The position numbers were made by a program, and so were the translations under genes. DNA of 64,000 nt from Epiperipatus broadwayi (lineage: Eukaryota; Onychophora; Udeonychophora; Euonychophora; Peripatidae). Positions within the stretch are counted from its first letter, which is position 1. The number at the start of each line of letters is the position of its first letter. Positions 45,280 to 58,261 of this stretch are shown here, piece by piece. The DNA lies in NCBI GenBank assembly GCA_028023455.1, contig JAQFVV010006452.1, positions 114,501 through 178,500 on the forward strand. The letters are read 5' to 3'. Below the pieces are notes generated by a model, which was given only the letters and a program-made list of their open reading frames with translations, ran no database searches and was not told the origin of the DNA.

Positions 45280-48200
45280 ATAACCATTATATTTCATAGT
45301 TTCAATATCAATTAGTGTGTAATGGCATTCTGATAATTTTGTAAATGTATTTTTTTAAGGTTTCGTAAACCTCAATCTCTCTAGACATGTGTACTGAAAT
45401 AAATATAAAAATAATTAAAACTAAAAAAAGTCAAGAGGTAGAATAATTTGCCTTTTTATGAGTTGTTATTGCTTTTTAATTTGCAAAATGTAAAAGTGGA
45501 TTGTGAAAGATATAAATTATGAAAATAATTCGAAGCAGATATTATTGCAAGTTAAAGAGCATTATATTTTAAACATTTAAAAAATATAATACTACAGATA
45601 CTGACATTTTAAACCAAATGTAATTTTTTAAATATATATAAAATCCATCTCATACAATAATTTAATTGTGACTTCCAAGTATGTTTGACTTCTACCTCGA
45701 AAGGTTAGATTTCTCAGAAAATAACAATTAATTTGAGCCAATAAAAATCAAATTAGAATATATAAATTATTCCTCATTTTAAACATTAATCATATAACAT
45801 TACTTTTTATCTTTTTGTTTTTATTTAAATAAGACACTTATTTTTGATCTTTAAACTACCAATGTTGAACAAACTGCTAAACATTAAAATATTTTAAAAT
45901 AAACTATTGTTAAAAATATATTTTTAAAGTATTATATTTTTATTACTTGTAATGGCTGCATTATTTTTAATAATTCATGTAAGTTTTATTTACAATAAAA
46001 TGTATTTTATATCAAGAGATTAAGGATATGTTTGCAATGTGATATAATATGCCTTGAAGTCAGATCTTATTATTATATATTATTGGTTTAATGAAATGTT
46101 ATCAGATACTTGATAGATTCATAAGTTATGTTAATAAAATTTAACTGTTACTAATTAAAACTTAATGTTCATTAAAATCTTTTAAATAAAGAAATGTTAT
46201 AAGGTTAAGAAAATATTTTAAAATCTTAGGTTATGATAATGATGAGAAAAAATATTTACTTTAGTTCCAAATAAGATAATTGTTTTAACATTTATTCCCG
46301 ATGACAACACGAGAATTACTTGGAGTTCTGAAGACAGTTGTTGCCTTAATATGAACTTCAATTCCAACTAGTAATTAAATTTGTTATATAAAATATTATA
46401 TATTCATAATATGTATATATAATTTTAGAAGCTGTTAGTCACAATTTATTTAACAAAAATAATTATTACCATCTATTGTTTATTACAAACATGGATATTT
46501 TCCTTTCATGTTAGGGTTTTGAATGATTAAAATTAATTTTTGTTTAATGACATATGTTTTTGAGATGAAGATAGATATCTCAAAATGTAAGACATTGGAA
46601 GCCATGTTAATTTTAATGTGTTAATAGCAGAGAGATATTGGCCAGATTTTACAACTTGTCAGTTTAATCTAACTATAGATATAATGATAGTTACTGAGGT
46701 ATAAAACTACTTTCAGTTATTGGAATATCTTGGTTCAACTATACTAGCTATGATTTTGAAGAAGTGAAAATATCATTAAAGAATAAAGTATATACTGATA
46801 TATTTTTAGAATCATAGTTCAATATAATAATAAATCATGCTTTCACACTTCCAACGTAATGTTATTCAAAAGTATATAATGAATATAATAAGTCTTTGAT
46901 GATAATAATTATAAAAATCTGATGATAAATGTGTGGCAATTCATACAGTTTTTCATGGATTTTAGAGATATTAGGAGTATTACTATATATTAATTCCTTG
47001 CCGATTCTTGTAACATTAATAAACTTTGTTCATGGTGGAGGTTATGTAAATAATTATTTTTTGAATTAGGCACCTTAGAAACATATTTTTAATTTCTATT
47101 TTCTTGATTGCAAAACTGTCTTTTTGAGTAATATTTAATGATCATAAAAAAAAAGAAGGCAGTATAAATATATCTGTAAAATAAGTTTTAATATATTACT
47201 TCTAATCGTAATTGAATAGTCATTATGCCAGTAAATAATCTCTGTAAGTTTTGATTAATAATTTTTTGACAATAATCATTTAGTAATAGAGTATTTGTAG
47301 TTCAAGGTGGCTCAAATTGCAATCAGAGAAGACCACACAAATAAGTGATAATCTAAACTTGGTTCACTGTGCTAGCTAAAGATTAAATAATTTGTTAGAA
47401 ATATCAAAATATAATTGACATAAAAGTATGCTTCATTAAATAACAGTATTCTAAAGCCTAAACAGATTTGAATTAACATAGTGAAAAGAGTTGTAATATG
47501 GATTTGAAATATCTGTTTATTATTTTGATTTTTAAAATTTTTAAATAGAATGAATATTTTAGCTTTATTGAGAAGATAAAAAACACACAGATAAAATGAG
47601 ACATGCTGGAACACATAATAAGATTTCTAATTAGAAAAGAAAAGAGAGTAACAGTTAGCCCTTGTATAAACTGTCATTTTATAAGCAAAGCTATGCTTAA
47701 AACAGGTTAATTATTCGGTGATAATTATGATTTATATTTGTTAAATATATTATTTGTACCCAGAACACACACTTTTTTCACATTTACCTTATGGTAATGA
47801 TAATAACTTTGATTTATTATTCATTTTTATTATTTGTTCTTTGGAATAATTAATTGCATGATACTATTTTGCTTTGGATATATGAGCCAAAAGTACTTCA
47901 TTTTTAGAAATTTTTCAATCATATTCCAGATCAATTTATTCACATTTTGCATAATTAACGTAGTAGTGTCACATCCAAACATTTAATTTCTGATTTAAAT
48001 AAGATGGTGAAGGTATAAAGAAAAAGTTACATTCAATAAACATCCTCACATTTCAAACTATAAGTATTGCTGTATAGTCTCACAGAATGGATTCCCAATT
48101 AAATAATCATTAAAGAAGACTGAAAAATGAAATTGGATCAAATAAAATTTATACACTTATCAAACTTAATTATGGTTTTTCTTATGTTTTTTGGGATAGA

Positions 48201-48730
48201 TCTCATCAGTTATTCAACTTTTATGTAAACATTTTAAAGTGTTTGTATAGTATTATATTTTTAAAATCATACTTAAGAATGTTTATTTCTTAAAAAAATA
48301 CTCTACTTATATCTTCTCTAATTGCATCTTATTATTTGGGAAATGAATAAAAATTGAGATATTCATATTTCTAGAGATTCTTATGGGTTCTCTTTTCTAG
48401 TATATAAATATTACAATTACATAAGACAAGATAGAATTAACAGCACAATTGCTATCATAGGCACTGTCATAAAACTTTATTATAATCTTTAACAATGGTC
48501 AGACATAGATTTGTCCATAAACATAAATAGATTATGTGATTATATAAACTGATTATGTAAAATGAATGTTAGAAGGAGTATTGATAGATATAAGGGTCAT
48601 GTGATTATATTAGAAAAGTGTATTTTGAAAAGGCCATAATATAGGATGAAAAACAGTCCAATAAAGAAACTGTTTATTATTTTTATATAGTTGTTTTATT
48701 TCAATTGTTTTGGAACCATTATTAACTTTA
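45280..48730. other. 3.4 kb of AT-rich DNA, nothing recognised
   Basis: The longest stretch free of recognisable repeats. No coding signal beyond short AT-driven frames (for example 47372-47614 minus), no island of balanced composition, no tRNA-like or palindromic element. Could be unique intronic or intergenic DNA. Confidence 0.55.
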
Positions 48731-48995
48731 TTATATTTCATTCCAATATCAGCCTTTCAAGCTAATTGAGCATGCACCTTTTGAGTGTTAAATAAATGAA
48801 TACTCTCTTCTTCAATCCAAGATATAGTATTTATGCAGGAATAAAAAGAATCCCTCTTATTCCTACGACTCAAATTCTTTTATATGAGCAAATCTGAAGA
48901 ACTGTTAAAGAGAGCATGAGTAGTATTCATTTATTTAACACTCAAAAGGCACGTGCTCAATTAGCTTGAAAGGCTGATATTGGAATGAAATATAA
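48731..48995. mobile_element. Foldback element FB3, full copy, 265 bp
   Basis: Perfectly inverse ends TTATATTTCATTCCAATATC and GATATTGGAATGAAATATAA; arms continue through CAGCCTTTCAAGCTAATTGA, CATGCACCTTTTGAGTGTTA and AATAAATGAATACT. The single-copy centre has GAATAAAAAGAATCCCTCT and GAGTCGTAGGAATAAG-type sequence (reverse strand). Copies or ends also lie at 29190-29360 and 60119-60320. Confidence 0.9.
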
Positions 48996-49949
48996 TTGCA
49001 AGCTAGATAAAATATTTGCTTATTTACTCATAACTTTATTATAGAAAATATTCATATTGGGAAGTAATTATATATTACAATTCTCTTCAGTTCATTTTCT
49101 ATATCATATTCATTTTGTTCAAGGAACCTCAACAATTCCAATTTGTTATTTAAAAACTATTTATACCAATAGTGATTATTTATATTTTATAAATCTTATG
49201 TAAAATAATATATAAGTATATAATAAACCATTCTTGGCTGGGAAACATTAAAATCACCATATAAGGAAAATTTTTTATGGTGCATGAAAAAAACTATTTT
49301 ATTCTAAAAACTGTTTTTTATTTGATGTCAAACAACATTATAATTATAAAAAGCCAAATTTGACTTATTAGACTTTATCAATATTAAACAATCAGTTTAT
49401 ATTTTCAACTTATCCTGAATTTTTGAAAACGATTTTAATCTTTGTAAATACATATTGCTTATGTTTATGAAATAAAACATAATTTTACATAATGTGATTT
49501 TTTATTTGAATAGTAAAATTTCAAATCATTGCAGAAAATTTTATCAATCAATTAATTAAAAAATAATGTAAATCATAAGTTCACCTTCTATTGGTATAAT
49601 AACACACCAATAGGGATGCCTGCATAATATTAACATTTTTCTGGTCAACTCAATTTTGGGGAGAGGATTTTTACCTCCTACTAAAATAATTTATGAATAA
49701 ATGATTAGCTGTAGTATCTATAGGTTGGTAAAAAATATTAAGCACAATTTTTTTAGGTACTAGGAATCATTTTTAAAATCCAATCAACACTTATCATGTC
49801 AAATTTTTTTTTATCCTATATTAAAATATTAACTGTGAGTTTAGAAGTTGTAAACATGTAAAAAAATCTCTCACCATTCATAACAGTAAAATTATACTCC
49901 AATCATATTTTTGTTTTTTACAATTGGTATATTATTAACTTAGTAAATG
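48996..49949. other. AT-rich DNA, nothing recognised
   Basis: No gene or repeat copy recognised. Confidence 0.55.
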
Positions 49950-50227
49950 TTATTAAAACAGGCAAAACTCTCCATATAGTACTGCCACTTAGTGCAAGCC
50001 AGAGTAATCAATGGATGCCAGAAGGCTTGGGCAATAAAATTCTTATCTAGTGCCTTCTCATCTATTATCCCCAGACTAGTTTCTGTCATGAGGAGCCTTG
50101 GATCTGAGAGCACAGCACCTAGATCTTAGAATCTGGTTTATACTGAATGGCAATACTGTATGGAGAGTTTTGCCTGTTTTAATAACAGTTATGAGAAAGC
50201 ATACAAAATAGTGATCATGTGATGTTT
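49950..50227. mobile_element. FB1 foldback element, right arm mostly deleted
   Basis: Left half from TTAAAACAGGCAAAACTCTC through GCCAGAGTAATCAATGG, CCCCAGACTAGTTTCTG, AGGAGCCTTGGATCTGAG to CACCTAGATCTTAGAATC, then directly GGCAATACTGTATGGAGAG, TTTTGCCTGTTTTAATAAC and the outer end GTGATCATGTGATGTTTAG. The inner right arm is missing, so the hairpin is reduced to its ends. Confidence 0.87.
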
Positions 50228-50479
50228 AGTGGTTTGAAACTTAATAAATGTTTAGACATTTAACTACAGAAAAGGTTTTTTCAATGTTACAGATATTTTT
50301 ATTCGGTAAGTACTTTTGAAATTAAATGTATCATAATCTTAGCATTACACAATTAAATTTGGTTAACCTCCCATTTTAAAATTGTTTGCTTTATTATTAA
50401 ATGAGTTAGCTCAAAATTGAATTTCAGGAGTTAATTTACATTCCAATAAATGTAAAGAAAGTTATACATGTTGTTTTAT

Positions 50480-50775
50480 TGAAAAGAGGAGGGCTAGTGT
50501 TTTTTTATTTATGACATGCCTATCTTTGGCTATAAATTATGCTTCTTTCACCATTCTCTTTCTATCAGCTCTTTCAAAGCAAATGATGTCAGCCCTAGAG
50601 AGATCAAAGTTGTGGCCTGACTATAGCTCATGATTCAACATATTGATGTTTGCTACTTTTCTTGGCCCAATTATAGGTAATTGTCTAGGCCAAGTCTTGT
50701 GGAAAGGTTAGCTCTCATTTCTACACAGTAAGCCTTTAAGCAGTTCAAATTTCATGCAATTTTGTACACTAACTC
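50480..50775 (-). pseudogene. Third Penelope-like GIY-YIG relic
   Basis: On the minus strand VYKIA, stop, then NCLKAY at about 50770-50720 (GIY-YIG start, cysteines and YIG changed), later HEL, stop, SGHNFDLSRADIICFERADR (about 50632-50560) and KRMVKEA, stop, FIAKDRHVINK. The SGHxFDxxxAxII block and the 'R...EA..I' helix are the conserved second half of the domain in Penelope-like elements. Several stops and frameshifts; no reverse transcriptase upstream that I can support. Confidence 0.7.
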
Positions 50776-52321
50776 TAGTTATTTCATCTTTGGAATTGTT
50801 TAACAATTTAATTATTGATGGAGGCAATTAATAACATATTATATTTATCAGTACATATTTTTTTTACTTTTTTTTTGATCTTAGATACTTGAGATTAGTC
50901 CAATTTTGGTCTTCAGATTGAAGATTTACTGGGTGCATAATTTTGGTATAGAAATTAGTTATTATTGGATTTATTTTTTTAGGATTATACCCATTTCAAC
51001 TAGATCTTTCATGTATAATTCTATGTTTTTTTTCTCTCATCTGCCTTGAATTTGCATAGTTTAAAGTTTCTATGGAGAAAATCTTTCAGCTCCCATGTAT
51101 TTATGGGACCAGGGAATTATAGAAACAGGATGTATGATGCTTCTCACGTTTTAGAGGCATCCAAGACATTGTTCTGCCATTTGCAACCTCGATTAATCAT
51201 ATATAAATACTCATTAACTAAGGGGTAGTGGAGATGCTTGTGAGATGGTTAAGAGCCGGATCTCTAAGCTTGGTAATAACCTAAAAAAATATCCAAGGTT
51301 TATATCTTCTAAATTTGTATGTTTTATTCTTTATATCATAAGATTATTTAATTTAGCATTACTACTTATATTGCTAATGATCATTTTTATAAAGATATAT
51401 TTAAAAAATATGAGTATTTTATAAAAATAAAGAAAAATAATTTTGATAACAAACTGAATCTGGAAATTTCTTTGCGCATGTGTATTTTTTATATTATTTA
51501 ATTTGATTTTAAAATAGAATCAACACAGACACAAAATTTCTTTTTGTTTTGGAAACTGTTTTTTTCTGATTCATAAATTTTAATCATGTCATAATTTAAG
51601 GCAGTAACCTCTAACAAGTATTTTTCTTTACTATGTCTGAATATTAGCATTAAGAAGGCATTAGCAATTGAACTGTGATAATGAATACAATAAAACCAAC
51701 TTGTCAGAAGATAGATGGAATTAAGCAACCTAGATCACCCTCCTCTAAAAAGAAAATCGATTATTAATACTTTTTTCTCCTATTTATATTAAGTTTGATA
51801 TTTTTAAAATTTTAAATAAATTCCTAATACACACATATAAAACAAATTGCCGTACGTATACGTATATATTCATTGCATTCCTACGCGGATATCTCAATTG
51901 TAAGAATAGCTTACTGGTAAATTTTTAGTTTATTTTTTAAACGATGAAAATTAAATTAAAAAAAAAAAAATGTTTATTTTATTTTGATCAATTGTGATTA
52001 AACTTTTCGCTTTAACATTTTGTACTTAAATGGCACATTACGTTTTTCAATTGTCTTACGATATTAGGATCGAGTTGTTTTTTTATTAAACAAATAACGC
52101 GTTTATGTTAAGGGTTAGTCAAAAAGATATAACAAATTCTAATTTATGCGTTTAAATGATTCTTTATTATTTGATAATTTAGTAAAAATGATTTTGATTG
52201 GATAAACCAATTTTTTAAAAAATTACTTATGTCTTAAAATAAATTCGAAAAAAATTATTTATCTTTATCTTTTTCGCATGTATGTGGTCGTGTATGTCGG
52301 TTGTTTAAAGTAAAGTTGGCC
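50776..52321. other. AT-rich DNA, possibly more of a decayed element near 50880-51250
   Basis: 50880-51250 is slightly richer in G/C and borders the Penelope-like relic on its upstream (reverse-transcriptase) side, but I cannot align a reverse-transcriptase motif there. The 60-codon plus frame at 51046-51228 is unrecognised. The rest is featureless. Confidence 0.4.
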
Positions 52322-52468
52322 AGATATAAGAGGCAATTTACTCGTCCACTTCCAGATGTTGATTCTTATTTCCTACAAACTCTTAAAAAACTTAAAGACA
52401 GAGACATAATCTTATCTACAAAATTTACATACGAGAAAACTTGGAAACTTTTTCAGTTTCCTAGATAA
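52322..52468 (+). pseudogene. Non-LTR retrotransposon C-terminal tail, second copy
   Basis: An uninterrupted 48-codon plus-strand stretch, RYKRQFTRPLPDVDSYFLQT, LKKLKDRDIILSTKFTYEKT, WKLFQFPR, stop, aligns with the LINE tail ending at 44040 (TRRYPN.. / LEKLKERDNLLA.. / TWSLFKI). Conservation of the LKxRD and TWxLF positions with otherwise low identity shows two related but distinct LINE lineages. No methionine start and no tail is visible, so it is a 5'-truncated remnant. Confidence 0.68.
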
Positions 52469-53237
52469 GGTCTTTGGTGACCAAATTAACATGTACTTAT
52501 TCATTAAGTTTTGTCTTATTTATCATTATGTTATCAGTTAATTATTAATTATGCCTATAGTTCAGATGTGATATTCATTCTTATCCAATTGTATTATTTG
52601 TAAACATGTATTATTTACTTTAATTAAGTTATTTTAGAATTAAATATTGCTTTATAAAATGAAAATAACTCAATAAAATATATAAAAAAAGTTCTCTTAG
52701 CTTATATATTTAATATTTGCTATCAAGTTTTTAATAACTACCTTAATATATACACAATTCAAAGATATGTTGGCTAAAAATATATAAATATTGAAGATAA
52801 ATATTTAGGGGATTATATGATCTTTGAGAAAATGTGGAAGATTATACTGCGAGAAAATAAAATACATATACAATTTTAAATGATAAAAATGCAGTAACAA
52901 CTAAAAAATTAAAACACAATTTTAATGTTTTAGAAATAAGATAAAGTAACATTATAATCTACTCTTATAATCTGTACATTATTGAGCGAAGTCTGAAACT
53001 CCACAAAATCACAACTGTCTTTCTTATCATATTGATCTTAAAATTGTTTTCAGCATTCAAATTTATAATGAAATTAATTAGAAACTGTGTTTTCTTCTTC
53101 TTAAGATAAAGAAGTCAAAAATTGAGAAAAATTTGCAGTGTGTATGAATCATAATCATGTATAACAATCCTAAAGAAATTGATTTATCAAAAAGAATACT
53201 CAATGAATCAAGATGAAATCCATTAGTTAAATAGACT
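52469..53237. other. AT-rich DNA, nothing recognised
   Basis: No gene or repeat copy recognised up to the left end of the hAT element. Confidence 0.55.
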
Positions 53238-53622
53238 CAGTACCAACACAATAATTTAGGACAACTAGGCAACCACCTAGAATGCAAGCCATGAAGTGGC
53301 ACAAAACTTCAAACTATGCTTTTTTCATACTTAACTAAAATATCAATATTAAGAATGATAATTCTTGGAATTTTCACATAAATTTTTTTATGCATTTTCC
53401 TATTCCTCATAATAAATAAAAGTTTTATCATGTTTATTCCAATTTATGATTTAATTATATCATATGTTTTGGTATAATTTTTTTTATGTTTTATTATATT
53501 TTGTATAGATGTAAACTGTACCAAGAGTGAGATCAGATGGTATATCACTGAATGTACATTTTTTGAGTTAATTTTAGTGAATAAATTAATGGCAAATTAA
53601 TTAATAATAATTATGACTAACT

Positions 53623-56343
53623 ATGGCTGATAAAAAGTGACCATCTGGAGGTCATTATCTGAAAAAAAAATACCAGAAGAAGCCAATGAACTAGCGAAAC
53701 AATCTTTAAAATATATTTGCATAAGAGAATCATCTAACAAAGAAGAACACGATAATTCTTTGCTAAAGTTATAAAAGATGAATGTTGTGTTTCTTTTATA
53801 AACAATCCATGTACAGATATGCCAAATAAAGAATAGGAAGATATCAAAGACAAACAAAAAAAAAATATTATAATTCATTATTAAATTACAGTGATCTCAC
53901 AGAATGGCTTCTCATTTTAATGATAATTTTCAACAAATCTTAGTACAAAATGAACCACAATAAACTGTGTCATATAATTTTGACAAAATTCACAAACAAT
54001 ATTTTCCTCTTCACATAAGTAAGCTGTGATAGCACTATGCTATTTGATATTTTAGGAAACATAATGGCACTGTGGTTATTATTTTTTTTATGTTGTTTTA
54101 AAGTGTTGTATATGTTCAATTATTGTGTTTGACAGGTTGCAGTAATTCTTTCTAAGAACATTCCATTTTTAGTGTATTAATTTTTCAAAGATGTTAGCAG
54201 TATACAGATCTTTGTGTGTGACTGATAGCACATTCTTATTGTTCTGACAAAGCTAGGAAGGAGTGGTGATTGGTGATTGGCTGATGCTTTAGATTCATTT
54301 CCCCTGTAAAAGTCATGTGATTTCCAGTAATGGTTAATGACTATGATGTAATATTTTTGTAAAAGACTCATTATTAAACTAAAAATTATATCTCTAAAAA
54401 GATTTGTCTTCAAAAACATTTTATTTTTAAAAAGTTGGTTTTTAGAAAATATACAATATGTTACAAAACTGGAAATTACAACAAAAAGGCCATTACAGGC
54501 TAAAAAAATCATTTTTGTAACATCTGTAAGTAAAATATTTGAATAACAATAATATTTTAACTTTTCGAATTTTTTTTGGTTTCTTTGATGATCAACATTA
54601 TCATCAATCATTATCAATCCACTGCAGGATGAAGATCTCTCCAAGTTTAATCCATCTTCTTTGATGATAGCTAATTCTAAATATATCATTTTTAATAACA
54701 TAAAATTATAATGTGTAATATTTTGTTCTTTTAACTTTTTTGGATAGATATCCTGAAGTCAATAATGTTTGCCTTTGTTACTGGTAAGACCTTTAGTTAG
54801 ATAATTATTTTCACAATTTTCAAATATTATATTTCATGATTTAGAATTTTCATCATTAGAAGGCTTAAACATTTATAATATTTCCTATAAATAATTTTTT
54901 AATATATGTAAAAAAGATTTAATTGTACATAAAAAAAATCGAACATGGCATAATAGTAAAAATTTTCATCACTAGAGTCTATTCCCAAATTTAAGAATCA
55001 GTTTGACATTGAAAGAATTAAGAAGTTCTGCTCATTTTTAAAATTATCAGACTTGAAAAGAACTTGAATTGTGATTAATCACAGAAGCAACAATTGATAA
55101 TTTTGATCAGTAAATAATTAGAAAAGAAGAAACAATACTGACATTAAATATTGTAATGTTTGATTGTTAGTTAAATTGTGTGGCACACAAAATCTTGAAT
55201 TTTACAGTATTAATGAAAAGTTTTACACAGTAATGATAATATTTTGAAATTTGTTGAATATTTAGCTCTTTTTGATCTTGTAATGGAAGAATATATACAT
55301 AAAGTCAAGAAAAAAATATCATAATTTAGGAACAGATATTTAAAATGAGCTTATACAAATCTTAGCGAAAGTTATAAAAATAATATCTCTTGTAAAATTG
55401 GCAAAATATTCAGTCATCTTGGATTGCACTTAAGACATTAGTCAAATTGAACAGCTGGCAATGATTGTATGTTTTGTTGATATTGTTATTCCATCATATA
55501 TCTGAAAATTTTTTAAAGATTTTTTCCTTTAAAGCAAACTATAGGTTCATTCATATAAGAAACATTAATTGAACATCTAAGACAACTGGAAATACTGATC
55601 AAGAATACTCATCGTCAAGGATATAATAATGGAGGTAATATGAAACTCAAAGAAAATGGTGTTCTAAATACAGTTTTAGATGTAATTCTTTTGTCTTCCT
55701 TATTCTGTGTAGTTCACACTCTTTAAATCTATTGGTCAATGATGCTTCCATATATTGTTTAAATGTGACCAGATTTTTTGCTTTAGTTCACCTGATTTAT
55801 AACTACTTCTCTATATCTACCTATCATTGGCAAATTATTTCTACTCATATTTCAGGCTTGACTATTAAACTGTTTAGTGAAACAATATTGGAGAGTCCTA
55901 TCAGTACTTAAAAACCTTTAAGGTATCATCTTATCAGTATGTATTATGCACTTATGTAAATTTTTGATGATCCAAGATTAAATAATACAAGAAGATATAT
56001 TTACTGTCATGAAACAAAAGCCTTTGCTGATTTCATTTGTAAATTTAAGATCATAGTGTCATTTGTCATATGGTACAATATTCTTTATGGGGTAAATATT
56101 TCAAGCAAAATAATACAGAGGAAAAAGGCTGATTTAAATTCATTTACAAAGCAATTACAAATAATTAAAGAATACATTCTAAAATGTAGAGCTGATAAGC
56201 ATTTTGAAAAACTGATGCTGTTAAAATCTAACCAGAATTTCAACCAAAGACACGACAAAGATGGTAGTTGAAATATAAATGTCAAGATAAGGTTTTGCAA
56301 GATTCTCTGGAGAAGTTTAAAATAGAATTTAACTACTGTATCT

Positions 56344-56374
<31 letters not shown>

Positions 56375-56850
56375 GTCAATGGAAAAAAGGATCTGACAAT
56401 TACAGCAGCTTAATATTGTATTTGGATTTCTTTATGATAAATATAATATCACTAAAAAAACAACTGCTATTTTACTGCACAATTGGCAATAATGTTGAAA
56501 TGGTTTTGATTTATAATGCTAATAAAGATATTGGTGCTGAGGAGCTCTGCGGTGAACATTAAGTAGTAGCTTAATGTCTTCTAAAATCCATGTTGCTGCA
56601 AGAAGTTCTTTAGCATAGCAAAAACTTTGGTGAGTGCATACACAATGTTATTACTGCATGAAGAATACACCTGACACTTCCAGTTTCAGTAGCAGGTGAA
56701 GAACATGGTTTCTCAAAGTTAAAACTTAATAAAACATACTTCTACTCAACAATATCCCAAAACAGATTAACAGATTTGGTAACTATTTCAATCAAACAAG
56801 ATTTAGCATCTACATTTGCAAAATTGAAGGCAAGGAAAATTAAAATTTGA
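53623..56850 (+). pseudogene. hAT transposase pseudogene (TTF zinc finger, RNase H-like, dimerisation domain)
   Basis: Scattered frames reproduce the whole family order. N-terminus at 53623: MADKK, stop, PSGGHYLKKKYQKKP ('KRPSGAExRKRK'). About 55290-55430: IQILAKVIK and AKYSVILDCT ('ELIxLLA...AKYYSIILDCTPD', with the catalytic-core aspartate), then EQLAMIVCFVD. About 55610-55680: HRQGYNNGGNMKLKENGV ('CRGQGYDNGANMKGKxxGV'). 56056-56271 is open: VIWYNILYGVNISSKIIQ ('IVWYDILFxVNxVSKxLQ'). C-terminus about 56660-56850: HNVITA, stop, RIHLTLPVSVAGEEHGFSKL and LTDLVTISIKQDLA (hAT dimerisation motif, usually 'ASxERSFSKLK'). Family proteins are ~700-800 residues, consistent with the length. Confidence 0.85.
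54593..54656 (-). mobile_element. 64-bp LINE 3'-end insertion with 12-bp target duplication
   Basis: On the minus strand: GATGGATTAAACTTGGAGAG, ATCTTCATCCTGCAGTGG, ATTGATAATGATTGATGATA, the last bases of the RTE-like LINE seen at 31052-31268 (GATGGATTGAACTTGGAGAT, GTAGTGGATTGATAATG). It is bounded by the identical TTCTTTGATGAT at 54581-54592 and 54657-54668. It sits inside the hAT transposon, so it postdates it. The 174-codon minus frame that spans it (54701-54177) is fortuitous. Confidence 0.9.
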
Positions 56851-57027
56851 TTTTTATATATACATATTGTATACAACTTTGTATATTATTAATAAAGCAT
56901 GTCAAAATAATTCTTAATTTTAATATTAAAATTTCATTTTAAATAAATATCAAACTGGTGAAGTAAGGGGCACCTTGTAAACTTTGCCTAGGACACAAAA
57001 TAACCTAAAGCTGGCTCTGGATAGATT

Positions 57028-58009
57028 ATAGTCTCAATTAAATCATACAATCTATTAATAACATCATTGTATCAAATGATTTTGCTTTTTAAAATGATGA
57101 TTAACAATTTTGGTCCAAATTTTATTATTTTAAAATGAGGCCAAATTTATCGATACTTTTATGTAGAACAGATAGCATGAACACGTTCTATATGACCATA
57201 ATAGACTCTGATCCTTTAATTATGATAATGATTTTACGTATCACTTGCTATAGTAATGATTTGTTTGACTTATATCTATGATATTTTATAGATTACATTG
57301 ACACCTTCAACTGAATTACTTACTTGTTTTATGAATGAATGATGAATGTGCACCCATAATATATATATATATATATATATGAAAAACAAAAACAAGTTTT
57401 AATCACGTTAACTTGCTGTCACTTATATTTATGATCAATAGATGCCGTTTTACCAAAAACACCAACCAAGCATATATTTGTTTACATAAACGACAAAAGA
57501 GTCAGAATTAACTATCTCTTTCATTTTGCCCACCCTCAGATCAGCTTATTTCAAGCTAATTTGCTATCATCAGTGAAGGATAGAGCCAGAAACTACATCT
57601 AAACACTGACTCCAAGTGTTTATGCAAAAAGTTTCTATCAGTTTGCAAGCATGAAATTTTTCAGACCGGTAAAATCTTCAACCTCAGCCTAACAAGCTAG
57701 ATATATATATATATATATATATCCTTTAATAGTTCATCTTTTGAAATGTAATCTATATTCCTATTAATTTAATACTTTCACAATGATTTAGCCATTTTTC
57801 AAAAATATGTTATTCTTACAAAACCTTGTACAAAATCGTTTTATATATTGAATAATTTTGAGCCGAAAAGATTTGTTTAATTATCACGCTCCACCAAAGT
57901 ATATAATCATCATAAATATTTCTAAAGCTGCAGGTGAATCATTATAGATAATTTTTTTTACAAAAGTAAGAAAAAAAAAGCTTAGTTGTAAATCAAATAT
58001 TAAAAATAC
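57028..58009. other. AT-rich DNA with two (AT)n runs
   Basis: (AT)n at 57359-57381 and 57702-57722 bracket a less AT-rich 320-bp segment containing CAAGCTAATTTGCTATCATC and AGTGAAGGATAGAGCCAGAA, whose style (ATCAGTGAAGG...AGCCAGAAAC) echoes FB1 (GATGAAGGCC...AGCCAGAAAC), but I cannot extend the match. Confidence 0.5.
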
Positions 58010-58124
58010 GTCAAGCGTTGTTAGCCGAGAGGTCATCGCAACTGCCTTGCAAGTAAGTAGTTGGTTGCAGATGGTTGTGGGTTCGCATCCTGGCCAATGC
58101 TAAGACATATGAAAAAAAAAATAA
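58010..58124 (+). mobile_element. tRNA-derived SINE, long-head type
   Basis: GTCAAGCGTTGTTAGCCGAG, AGGTCATCGCAACTGCC, TTGCAAGTAAGTAGTTGG, TTGCAGATGGTTGTGGG, GGGTTCGCATCC (B box), TGGCCAATGCTAAGACATAT, then GAAAAAAAAAATAAG. Same subfamily as 7157-7262; the head contains the additional TTGGTTGCAGATGG segment absent from glycine-type copies. Confidence 0.9.
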
Positions 58125-58261
58125 GAAGAACATATCAGGTGTTTGGAATAATGAAACAAATTTAATCTATGAGTCTTATCTGTTCTATATAACAAATTTA
58201 TTAAAATTATTACGAATTGTTTACCGAAAACATTAAACTCAAGCTAACCAAAAACAGAATA

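Larger units (their letters stand above)
53238..57019 (+). mobile_element. Near full-length but dead TTF-type hAT transposon, 3.78 kb
   Basis: Left end CAGTACCAACACAATAATTT, AGGACAACTAGGCAACC; right end GGCACCTTGTAAACTTTGCC, TAGGACACAAAATAACCTAA, AGCTGGCTCTG. Read inverted, the ends share CAGxxCCAxC, ATTTxGGAC and TAGGCAA, matching the CAGxGCCGGC...GGGC style of this hAT group. The flanks are AATAGACT (53230-53237) and GATAGATT (57020-57027), an 8-bp duplication with two transition differences. The transposase reading frame (about 53623-56850) is full of stops. A 64-bp LINE fragment is inserted at 54593-54656. Confidence 0.85.

Noticed and set aside
51046-51228. 60-codon frame as a gene fragment
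   Set aside because: No motif recognised; adjoining Penelope-like relic is on the other strand, so this may be its shadow.
54177-54701. 174-codon minus-strand open frame, the longest in the window
   Set aside because: It lies antisense within the dead hAT element and crosses an inserted LINE 3' end in a frame different from the LINE protein; no recognisable domain.
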